A stretch of 64,000 bases of DNA from Microbacterium terricola (GTDB lineage Bacteria; Actinomycetota; Actinomycetes; Actinomycetales; Microbacteriaceae), in contig NZ_AP027141.1 of assembly GCF_027943945.1 (NCBI RefSeq), positions 1,550,001 to 1,614,000 of the forward strand. Reading direction: 5' to 3'. The translations under genes and the position numbers were made by a program. Below, piece by piece: positions 57,715 to 64,000 of this stretch. Under the pieces are notes generated by a model. It ran no database searches, was not told the DNA's origin, and worked only from the letters and a program-made list of their open reading frames with translations. The first letter of the stretch is position 1. Every line of letters begins with the position of its first letter.

Positions 57715-58859
57715 CAGCGCGCATCCACCCCCCGATCTCGGCAGCCCTCGAGGGCTGCACCGTCGTGATCGCCGTCGACCGGCGGGCGGGCGAGCTGAGC
57801 GCCGCGCTCGAGCGGCACGGAGCGACCGTCCGCCAAGCGCCCGCCCTCACGATCGTGCCCCACATCGACGACGAGGCCCTGATCGACCGGACCCGCGAAC
57901 TCATCCTGGATCCGCCCGAGATCGTGGTCGCGACCACCGGCGTCGGGTTCCGGGGGTGGATGGGCGCGGCCGATGAGGCGGGACTCGCCGACGAGCTGCA
58001 CGCAGCGCTGTCCGAGGCTCGCATCGTCGCGAGGGGGCCGAAGGCCCGCGGCGCGATCCAGCAGGCCGGGCTCACCGCCGACTGGGTCGCCGAATCCGAG
58101 ACCTCCCGCGAGCTCGGTGAGTTCCTCGTCGCCGAGGGTCTGGGCGGGCGCAGGGTCGCCGTGCAGCATCACGGATCCGGTGCGGACGGACTTGACGAGC
58201 TCTTCGACGAGCACGGTGCCGACGTGGTGAGCCTGACCGTCTACCGCTGGGGCCCTCCGCCGGACGCGGTCGCCGTGTCGCGGTCCGTGGTCGCCGCGTC
58301 GTCCGGGGAGGTCGATGCGGTGCTGTTCACCTCCGCGCCAGGTGCTGCCGAGTGGCTGGCCGCGGCGCACCGCCAGGGCGTCCTCGAGCCCCTGCTGCGG
58401 CTCTCACGCAGCGGACGCCTGCTGATGGCCGCGGTCGGACCCATCACTGCTGAACCCATCCGGGCCGTCGGCATAGAACCGCTCGTGGCCGAGCGTGGGC
58501 GACTCGGTGCGCTGGTGCGCAGCGTGGTCACCCACTACGGCGGCGGGCATGCGCCGGCTGTCGACACGACCGCGGGGCGGCTCGAGTTGCGCAGTTCCGG
58601 GGCGGTGCTGGACGGCCGCTTCATCCCGCTCTCCCGTACGGGCGTCGACATCCTCTCCGCGCTCTTCGCCGCCGCGGGCGGCGTCGTCTCCCGCGCCCAC
58701 CTCCAGCACGCTCTCCCGCGGCCAGGAGAGAACACCCACGCCGTCGACATGGCGATCGCGCGGGTCAGGGAAGCGCTGGGCGCTGCGGAGCTCATCAAGA
58801 CGGTGGTCAAGCGCGGCTATCGTCTCGATGTACTGGAGCCGGTGGAGTCGTCGTGGTGA
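57711..58859 (+). CDS. nnaR: NnaR-type regulator: uroporphyrinogen-III synthase (HemD) domain fused to a winged helix
   Basis: The 382-residue protein has a HemD-like domain (residues 10 to about 265; GCTVVIAVDRRAGELSAALE, VVATTGVGFRGWMGAA, VAVQHHGSGADGLDELF, AVLFTSAPGAAEWLAAA). An OmpR-type winged helix follows (ALFAAAGGVVSRAHLQHALP, AVDMAIARVREALG, VVKRGYRLDVL). In Streptomyces the same architecture (NnaR) co-activates nitrite/nitrate genes with GlnR, so a regulatory role is likely; synthase activity may also remain. GTG 57711 overlaps the cysG stop. It lies inside the operon it probably controls. Confidence 0.88.
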   Translation: MTARIHPPISAALEGCTVVIAVDRRAGELSAALERHGATVRQAPALTIVPHIDDEALIDRTRELILDPPEIVVATTGVGFRGWMGAADEAGLADELHAALSEARIVARGPKARGAIQQAGLTADWVAESETSRELGEFLVAEGLGGRRVAVQHHGSGADGLDELFDEHGADVVSLTVYRWGPPPDAVAVSRSVVAASSGEVDAVLFTSAPGAAEWLAAAHRQGVLEPLLRLSRSGRLLMAAVGPITAEPIRAVGIEPLVAERGRLGALVRSVVTHYGGGHAPAVDTTAGRLELRSSGAVLDGRFIPLSRTGVDILSALFAAAGGVVSRAHLQHALPRPGENTHAVDMAIARVREALGAAELIKTVVKRGYRLDVLEPVESSW

Positions 58860-59557
58860 CCCTGATCGCGTGCTCCCACGGCACCCGCTCCCTCGCGGGC
58901 CGTGCGGCGATCGGCGCCCTCGTCGACCAGGTGCGGGCGCTGCTGCCGGCTGTCGAGGTGGCCGAGGCCTTCGTCGACGTGCAGGACCCGCGCGTCGAAG
59001 AGGTGGTCGACCGGACGGTGGCCGGCAGCGACGGACCCGTCGTCGTCGTGCCGCTGCTGCTGTCCACCGGCTTCCACACCCGCGTCGACATCGCCCGGGC
59101 CGTCTCACGCCACCCCGGTCGCGCGGTCGCGGCTCCTGCGCTCGGGCCGAACGACCTCCTCGCTCTCGTCCTGGAATCGCGGCTGGCTGCGCTGGATCCC
59201 GGCGCGGACGACGCGCTCATCCTCGCCGCCGCCGGATCGACCGACCCCGCCGCGGCGGCGGACGTCGCCGCAATGGCGGCGCGGCTCTCCGAATGTCTGC
59301 GGATGCCGGTATCCGCGGCGTACGCGGCGGGGGCCGATCCGCGGATCTCCGCCGCAGTGTCCGCCGCGCGCGCAGCCGGCGCGGCTCGCGTGATCGTCGC
59401 GAGCTACGTCCTCGCACCGGGATACTTCGCCGATGAGATCGCCGCATGCGGCGCCGACGCGGTGACCGCACCGCTCGCGCCGGACCTCCGGATCGCGGGC
59501 GTCGTGGTCGAGCGCTTCACTGCGGCAGCCGGGCTGCTGTCGGCAGCGTCGGGCTGA
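58853..59557 (+). CDS. Sirohydrochlorin chelatase (SirB/CbiX-like)
   Basis: The 234-residue protein has two homologous halves, as in SirB/CbiX: LIACSHGTRSLAGRAAIGAL (metal-binding His10 near the start), VVVVPLLLSTGFHTRVDIAR, then LAAAGSTDPAAAADVAAM and RVIVASYVLAPGYFADEI. It should insert Fe2+ into sirohydrochlorin to finish sirohaem for NirB. GTG 58853 has GGAG at 5 nt; GTG 58856, overlapping the nnaR stop, is equally possible. It is the last gene of the nirB operon, 6 nt from the convergent trmD stop. Confidence 0.88.
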   Translation: MVTLIACSHGTRSLAGRAAIGALVDQVRALLPAVEVAEAFVDVQDPRVEEVVDRTVAGSDGPVVVVPLLLSTGFHTRVDIARAVSRHPGRAVAAPALGPNDLLALVLESRLAALDPGADDALILAAAGSTDPAAAADVAAMAARLSECLRMPVSAAYAAGADPRISAAVSAARAAGAARVIVASYVLAPGYFADEIAACGADAVTAPLAPDLRIAGVVVERFTAAAGLLSAASG

Positions 59558-59563
59558 GCTCGC

Positions 59564-60241
59564 TCAGGCGAGCAGGTCAGGACGGCGCACGCGAGTACGC
59601 TCCAGACTCTGCTCACGGCGCCAGCGCGCGATCTCACCGTGGTGGCCGCTGAGCAGCACGGGCGGAACCTCCAGGCCACGCCATTCCTTCGGCTTCGTGT
59701 AGATCGGGTACTCGAGCAGCCCGTCCTCGTGCGACTCCTCCACGAGGCTGGCCGGATTGCCGACCACCCCGGGGATGAGCCGCGTGACCGCTTCGATCAT
59801 CGCCATCGCCGCGACCTCGCCACCGTTGAGGACGTAGTCGCCGAGGCTCATCAGCCGCACCCGGCCCCTGGCCTCGTAGTGGTCGACCACCCGCTGATCG
59901 ATGCCCTCGTATCGGCCGCACGCGAACACGAGCTGCTGCTCGTCCGCGAGCTCTCGGGCCACGGCCTGCGTGAAGCGCTCCCCCGCCGGCGACGGCACGA
60001 TGAGCACCGCATCCTCACCGAGGATGCCGTCGAGCGTCTCCCCCCAGGGCTCCGGCTTCATCACCATTCCGGCGCCACCGCCATAGGGGGTGTCGTCGAC
60101 GGTGTGGTGCCGGTCGTGCGCCGCGTCGCGCAGGTCGTGCACCCGCAGGTCGAGGGTGCCGCGTTCACGGGCCTTGCCGATGAGCGACACATCGAGCACA
60201 TCGAAGAACGCCGGGAAGATCGTGACGATGTCGATGCGCAT
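59564..60241 (-). CDS. trmD: tRNA (guanine(37)-N1)-methyltransferase
   Basis: TrmD methylates G37 to prevent frameshifting. The 225-residue SPOUT enzyme begins [20 protein letters not shown] and has [35 protein letters not shown] and the SAM knot [18 protein letters not shown] with [18 protein letters not shown] leaderless-type promoter lies 7 nt before ATG 60241. Its usual neighbours rimM and rplS are absent here: nitrite genes follow it convergently and narK is divergent upstream. Confidence 0.96.
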   Translation of the reverse strand: MRIDIVTIFPAFFDVLDVSLIGKARERGTLDLRVHDLRDAAHDRHHTVDDTPYGGGAGMVMKPEPWGETLDGILGEDAVLIVPSPAGERFTQAVARELADEQQLVFACGRYEGIDQRVVDHYEARGRVRLMSLGDYVLNGGEVAAMAMIEAVTRLIPGVVGNPASLVEESHEDGLLEYPIYTKPKEWRGLEVPPVLLSGHHGEIARWRREQSLERTRVRRPDLLA

Positions 60242-60248
60242 GCATCCG

Positions 60249-60254
60249 AGTGTA
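60249..60254 (-). promoter_or_regulatory. -10 box for leaderless trmD mRNA
   Basis: TACACT on the minus strand, 7 nt before ATG 60241 and only 13 nt from the first GlnR-like half-site of narK. Confidence 0.5.
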
Positions 60255-60266
60255 GGCAACCCCTGT

Positions 60267-60376
60267 GTTTCGGCAGTGTGACGGCGCACTCACCGCGTCG
60301 ACGACGCTCGGTGACGGCAACGTGACGCAGAAGTAACCGCACCGAAGGTCCTGCGGAAACACCTGCTCCGTAGCGT
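60267..60376 (+). promoter_or_regulatory. Extended GlnR-like operator array and narK promoter
   Basis: Five-base sites every 11 bp are GTTTC (60267), GTGAC (60278), CTCAC (60289), GACGA (60300), GTGAC (60311), GTGAC (60322), GTAAC (60333), GAAGG (60344) and GGAAA (60355; GAAAC reads at 60356). They fit the actinobacterial GlnR consensus (gTnAC/GaAAC with 6-nt gaps). TAGCGT (60371-60376) is the probable -10 box, with GAGGAGG before ATG 60403. The register is exact; binding is inferred. Confidence 0.75.
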
Positions 60377-60402
60377 GAAGCGCACACCGACGAGGAGGCA
60401 CC

Positions 60403-61809
60403 ATGACCGCGACAGTCACGCCCACAGCTTCCACCCCCACCCTGGACGCGCCCACGCCCGTCACGCTGACCAGGCGCCCGGGGCGCTGGATCGACGGCTG
60501 GAACCCCGAAGACGCCGCATTCTGGAACGGGGAGGGCCGCGCGATCGCGCGCCGCAACCTCAGCTGGTCGGTGTTCGCCGAGTTCCTCGGCTTCATCATC
60601 TGGCAGCTGTGGAGCATCGTCGTCGTGATGCTGCCCGCCGCGGGCTTCACGCTGACCACATCGGAGTCGTTCTGGCTCATCTCGCTGCCGAGCCTCGTGG
60701 GCGCCACGCTGCGCTTCCCCTACACGTTCGCCGTGGCGACCTTCGGCGGCCGCAACTGGACGATCATCTCGGCAGGCCTGCTGCTGATCCCGGCGACGCT
60801 GCTGGGCATCGTCGTAGGCAACCCCGACACGCCGTTCGGCGTGCTGCTGCTCGTCGCGGCCCTCGGCGGCGTCGGCGGAGGCAACTTCGCGAGCTCCATG
60901 GCGAACATCACCTACTTCTTCCCCCAGAAGGAGAAGGGCTGGGCGCTGGGACTGAACGCGGCGGGTGGCAACCTCGGCACATCCGTCGCGCAGTTCTGCG
61001 TGCCCATCGTCGTCACTATCGGCGCCGGCGCGACCTTGCACCTGTCGTGGGCGGGATGGATGTGGATCCCGCTCATCCTGGTGGCGATGTGGGGCGCGTG
61101 GCGCTACATGGACAATCTGTCCTCGGCCAAGGCCGACTTCGCGGGATCCGCGGCCGCGCTGCGCGAACCGCACCTCTGGCTGCTGTCGCTGCTGTACATC
61201 GGCACGTTCGGCTCGTTCATCGGCTTCGCCAGCGTCTTCCCGAAGCTCATCGCCGACCAGTTCCCCGCGTTCGGCACGATCCAGATCGGACAAGCGGCGA
61301 TCACGCTCGCGTTCCTCGGCGCGCTCGTCGGCTCGCTCGCCCGCCCGTTCGGGGGTCGCCTCGCCGATCGGTTCGGTGGGGCCAGAGTCACCGTCGCCGC
61401 GTTCGCGGTGATGGCGCTCGGCGCGCTCGCCCTCGTGCTGACACTCCCCGCGCAGAACTTCGCCGTGTTCCTCGGATGCTTCCTCGTGCTGTTCGCGGCG
61501 ACGGGCATCGGCAACGGGTCGACCTACCGCATGATCCCCAACGTGTTCGCAGCCAGGGGCCTCGCCCGCCCGACGACCGACGGCGGCGCGGCGATGCGCC
61601 GGAAGGCGGCCGCGGCGCTCGGCCTGATCTCCGCGATCGGCGCCTACGGCGGGTTCCTGATCCCGCAGGTGCTGAACGCCTCGCAGGCGACCACCGGCGG
61701 GTACACCGCTGCGTTCTACGGGTTCGTCGCCGGCTACCTCGCCCTGCTGACGATGACGGTGCTGGTGTACGTCGTCCCCCGCGCATCCCTGTCGCACCAG
61801 CGCATCTGA
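60403..61809 (+). CDS. narK: NarK/NasA-family nitrate/nitrite transporter (MFS)
   Basis: The 468-residue 12-helix MFS protein imports nitrate and may exchange nitrite. It has a Thr/Pro-rich cytosolic N-terminus and the nitrate signature regions ALGGVGGGNFASSMANITYF with LGLNAAGGNLGTSVA, and FAATGIGNGSTYRMIPN. It carries a charged loop with FGGRLADRFGGARV typical of MFS. ATG 60403 follows GAGGAGG by 5 nt. Upstream lies a long GlnR-like array, so expression should follow nitrogen limitation. The gene is convergent with the nitrate reductase/flavoprotein gene. Confidence 0.94.
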   Translation: MTATVTPTASTPTLDAPTPVTLTRRPGRWIDGWNPEDAAFWNGEGRAIARRNLSWSVFAEFLGFIIWQLWSIVVVMLPAAGFTLTTSESFWLISLPSLVGATLRFPYTFAVATFGGRNWTIISAGLLLIPATLLGIVVGNPDTPFGVLLLVAALGGVGGGNFASSMANITYFFPQKEKGWALGLNAAGGNLGTSVAQFCVPIVVTIGAGATLHLSWAGWMWIPLILVAMWGAWRYMDNLSSAKADFAGSAAALREPHLWLLSLLYIGTFGSFIGFASVFPKLIADQFPAFGTIQIGQAAITLAFLGALVGSLARPFGGRLADRFGGARVTVAAFAVMALGALALVLTLPAQNFAVFLGCFLVLFAATGIGNGSTYRMIPNVFAARGLARPTTDGGAAMRRKAAAALGLISAIGAYGGFLIPQVLNASQATTGGYTAAFYGFVAGYLALLTMTVLVYVVPRASLSHQRI

Positions 61810-61822
61810 TCCGGTACCCCGC

Positions 61823-61856
61823 AGCGGGCCGTCCTCCTCCCGGGGTGCGGCCCGCT
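61823..61856 (+). terminator. Probable terminator of narK
   Basis: AGCGGGCCG (61823-61831) pairs perfectly with CGGCCCGCT (61848-61856) around a 16-nt loop, 14 nt after the stop. There is no U-tract. Confidence 0.5.
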
Positions 61857-61894
61857 CGCCTGCGGTCCCCGCAGACCGGACCCCTCACGCCAGC

Positions 61895-61930
61895 GATCCA
61901 CCACTCCCCTGCGATGCACCACTCACCCGA
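61895..61930 (+). repeat. 18-bp tandem duplication
   Basis: GATCCACCACTCCCCTGC is followed by a diverged copy starting GATGCACCACTCACC, in the gap between narK and the convergent reductase. Confidence 0.6.
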
Positions 61931-61937
61931 AACTCCT

Positions 61938-62000
61938 GTTCTGGCGAAGGGAGGGCGATTGCGGCATCCATCGTCCTCCGCTGGCCAGAACGCCTGTTTT
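61938..62000. repeat. Palindromic intergenic element, copy 2
   Basis: GTTCTGGC (61938-61945) pairs with GCCAGAAC (61984-61991). 61941-62000 matches the element after dprA at 42 of 60 positions without gaps. Like copy 1 it sits between convergent genes. Confidence 0.65.
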
Positions 62001-62010
62001 GGACGGCCGG

Positions 62011-62162
62011 CGAAGGGCGGACGCTGCGCCGGATGGCGGACGCGGCGCCGGATGGCGGACGCGGCGCCGGATGGCGGACGCGGCGCCGGATGGTGAACGC
62101 GGCGGCGAAGGGCGGACGCGGCGCAGGATGGCGGATGCGGCGCAGGAGGGTGGATGCTGCGG
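62011..62162 (+). repeat. Minisatellite, eight 19-bp units
   Basis: Eight head-to-tail 19-bp units run without interruption. Units 2-4 are identical (CGGATGGCGGACGCGGCGC) and the others differ at 1-6 positions. The unit length is not a multiple of three. With the other repeats it fills most of the 371-nt narK/reductase gap, where no gene is supported. Confidence 0.9.
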
Positions 62163-62181
62163 GGCGGCACTTCCCTGTGCG

Positions 62182-64000
62182 TCAGTACACGTCGCGCACG
62201 TAGCGCTTAGCCGCGGTGAGCCCCTTGCGGTAGTCCACGGCATCGTCTGCCGACATCCCGCCGTGCTGCTGGGCGATGACGGCGATGGTGTCGTCGACGT
62301 CCTTCGCCATGCGCGCCGCATCGCCGCACACGTAGAGATGCGCGCCGTCCTGGAGCCAGCGCCAGAGCTCGGCACCGTGCTCGAGCATCCGGTCCTGCAC
62401 GTACACCTTCTGCCGCTGGTCGCGGGAGAACGCGGTCTCGAGACGAGTGAGCAGACCGTCCTCGCGCATCCCGAGGAACTCATCGCGGTAGTAGAAGTCG
62501 GTCGCCTCGTGCTGCTCGCCGAAGAACAGCCAGTTGCGGCCGGTGTGGCCGTCGGCGCGCCGGTCGTGCAGGAAACCTCGGAAGGGGGCCACGCCGGTCC
62601 CCGGGCCGATCATGATCATGGGCGCGTCCGCATCGTCCGGCGGCCGGAAGTGCGGGGACTTCTGCAGGTAGATCGGAGTGCCGGTCGCGCCGGCGATATC
62701 TGCGAGGAACGTGGAGCACACGCCCCCGCGCCGCCTGCCGTGCTCGGTCGTGAAGCGCACGACCGAGACTGTCACGTGCACCTCGTCAGGATGGGCCTTC
62801 GGGCTCGATGAGATCGAGTACTGGCGCGGCTGCAGGGTCTTCAGCACCGCGAGCCAGTCCGCGGGGTCAGCCCGCACGGGGAATTCGTGCAGCAGATCGA
62901 CCGCCTGCATCCCCCACAGGTACTGCTCGAGGCGGCCCTTGTTCTCCCGGCGCAGCAGCGTCGCCAACGCGGGATCGACATTGTTGGCCGCGACGAAACC
63001 GAGCAGGTCGGCGCTGATCCGGGTGATGTCCAGGCGCGAGCGCAGCGCATCGCGCAGCAGCCACTCCGCCCCGTCCAGCGTCACCACGGCACGACCGGGG
63101 AGCCCGGTCGCCTCAAGCCACTCCGCCACCATCGCGTCGGTGTTGGCGCACAGCACGCCGAGCGAGTCCCCAGCCTCGTAGTCCGCGCCGACGTGGGCGA
63201 TGTCGAGGCCGAATCGCCGTACTTCCTTGGCGGAGCCCGCACCGCTGAGCAGCTCGTCTTCGGTCAGAGCGGAATGGACGGGATTGCCGCGCGTGAACAG
63301 CCGCCGAGTGGGCGCGGGCGCGTCGAGGGTCGGGGTCCCGGCGCCGCCGATGACCCCGGCGATCCGGTCGATCCACGCCGCCGCCGGCGCCCCCGAGTCG
63401 GGCTCACAGTCCACACGCGGCAGCAGCGCTGTCGCACCGAGGGCGCCGAGACGCTCATCGATGCCGCGCCCGTGCGCGCAGAAATCGTCGTAGCTCGGGT
63501 CGCCGATCGCGAACACGGCATAGTCGATGCCGTCGAGCGACGGCGCGGCGTCGCCGGCGAGCTGCGACCAGAGGTCGGCGGCGTTGTCCGGCGGTCCCCC
63601 ATCACCGAAGGTCGACGTCACCACGAGAAGCCGCCGCATCCCGCTCAGATCGCTCGCCGTCGTGTCGAGCATGCTGACGGCACGGGCCGGGATGCCGCGG
63701 GCGGTCAGGCTGGCTGCGCACGCGGCCGCGACCTGCTCGGCGTTGCCGGTCTGCGAGCCCCAGAGCACCGTGACCGCGTCGCCGGCTCCGATCTGCGCGG
63801 CGGAAGGTGCCTGTTCGGAGAGGACGCGACGGAACCAGGCGCGCGGGAGCGCGCCGAGCGGCGCGGCAGCGGGCACCGACGGCGTCCGTCCCCCGCCGTC
63901 CCGCAGTGCCTCGACCGCAGCGAGGAAGCCGGTGACATAGGCGTCCTCGGCCTCGGTGAGCACGGGTTCGACCCGCCGCATAGCGACGGCGGCGAACTTG
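62182..64000 (-). CDS. Flavoprotein reductase module, probably the C-terminal part of a fused assimilatory nitrate reductase; N-terminus outside window
   Basis: The visible 606 residues form a CysJ-type NADPH reductase: an FMN flavodoxin domain (VTVLWGSQTGNAEQVAAAC, VVTSTFGDGGPPDNA, FAIGDPSYDDFCAHG), a connecting FAD domain (LQPRQYSISSSPKAHPDE, GVCSTFLADIAG) and an NADPH domain (IMIGPGTGVAPFRGFLHDR, LYVCGDAARMAKDVDD) ending in Tyr. The frame is open to the window edge through KFAAVAMRRVEPVLTEAE with no RBS at the internal ATG. I therefore infer a larger protein, most likely the nitrate reductase/sulfite reductase-flavoprotein fusion known in actinobacteria. The molybdenum domain itself is not seen. 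Confidence 0.82.
   Translation of the reverse strand, partial: KFAAVAMRRVEPVLTEAEDAYVTGFLAAVEALRDGGGRTPSVPAAAPLGALPRAWFRRVLSEQAPSAAQIGAGDAVTVLWGSQTGNAEQVAAACAASLTARGIPARAVSMLDTTASDLSGMRRLLVVTSTFGDGGPPDNAADLWSQLAGDAAPSLDGIDYAVFAIGDPSYDDFCAHGRGIDERLGALGATALLPRVDCEPDSGAPAAAWIDRIAGVIGGAGTPTLDAPAPTRRLFTRGNPVHSALTEDELLSGAGSAKEVRRFGLDIAHVGADYEAGDSLGVLCANTDAMVAEWLEATGLPGRAVVTLDGAEWLLRDALRSRLDITRISADLLGFVAANNVDPALATLLRRENKGRLEQYLWGMQAVDLLHEFPVRADPADWLAVLKTLQPRQYSISSSPKAHPDEVHVTVSVVRFTTEHGRRRGGVCSTFLADIAGATGTPIYLQKSPHFRPPDDADAPMIMIGPGTGVAPFRGFLHDRRADGHTGRNWLFFGEQHEATDFYYRDEFLGMREDGLLTRLETAFSRDQRQKVYVQDRMLEHGAELWRWLQDGAHLYVCGDAARMAKDVDDTIAVIAQQHGGMSADDAVDYRKGLTAAKRYVRDVY

Noticed and set aside
62011..62162. 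CRISPR array
   Set aside because: The units are contiguous 19-mers with no spacers and no cas genes nearby.
53460..64000. Recently acquired nitrate island
   Set aside because: No integrase, tRNA junction or flanking repeats were seen at the block ends, and base composition looks like the surroundings by eye. The displaced trmD points to an old rearrangement rather than a recognisable island.

Overview
The window is high-GC, densely coded actinobacterial chromosome. Gene content and order (DUF2469 after rnhB, ClpS with DUF2017, a GlgE-type glycogen cluster, a TreX-TreY-TreZ operon, and a HemD-type NnaR regulator in a nirBD operon) fit Microbacteriaceae, most likely Microbacterium or a close relative. 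This assignment is inferred from recognised protein families and gene order; no rRNA is present. There is no intact prophage, insertion sequence or CRISPR array. Both window edges cut genes: ettA on the left, and a nitrate reductase/flavoprotein reductase on the right.

Layout. 1-13.5 kb: ettA, a lipoprotein, a second SSB with a structured leader, a MocR regulator divergent from yczE, tRNA-Arg(TCT) with an HNH-like gene fragment against its 3' end, orn, tRNA-His(GTG) followed at once by a metallopeptidase-clpS-DUF2017 operon, a P-loop kinase, a GerW-like protein, dinB and gatCAB. 13.6-21 kb: an AraC regulator with a VOC protein, an acyl-CoA ligase, ligA, mnmA and a cysteine desulfurase that presumably supplies sulfur to MnmA. 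21-27.5 kb: glgX-glgE-glgB for alpha-glucan metabolism. 27.5-33.9 kb: a thioredoxin/TPR protein coupled to a large membrane protein, an AI-2E-type transporter and small envelope or unknown genes. 33.9-38.3 kb: the conserved rpsB-tsf-pyrH-frr-cdsA block, all on the minus strand, with a strong terminator after tsf. 38.4-45.5 kb: an M23 protein, xerC, yraN-comM-dprA (plus strand), and rplS-lepB-rnhB-DUF2469 (minus strand). 46-53.3 kb: map and the treX-treY-treZ operon. 53.4-64 kb: a nitrate/nitrite assimilation region (nirB-nirD-cysG-nnaR-sirB, then narK, then a nitrate reductase fused to a flavoprotein reductase), with trmD embedded in it.

How it works together. narK imports nitrate. The fused reductase at the right edge should make nitrite, and NirBD makes ammonium using sirohaem supplied by the CysG-like protein and the SirB-like chelatase. 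NnaR (HemD fused to a winged helix) probably co-activates the pathway. Upstream of narK lie GlnR-like half-sites in exact 11-bp register over about 90 bp. A weaker array in the same arrangement, ending in a very similar core promoter, precedes nirB. Together they indicate one nitrogen regulon that now encloses the housekeeping gene trmD.

A second theme is transcript structure. For at least 14 genes a TANNNT -10 box ends 6-7 nt before the start codon, implying leaderless mRNAs. By contrast ssb, rpsB and rplS have long or structured leaders.

A third theme is repeats in two convergent intergenic regions (43.0-43.2 kb and 61.8-62.2 kb). They share a diverged palindromic element of about 60 bp. 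One copy is flanked by a 33-bp duplication of the dprA 3' end, and the other lies beside a minisatellite of eight 19-bp units.
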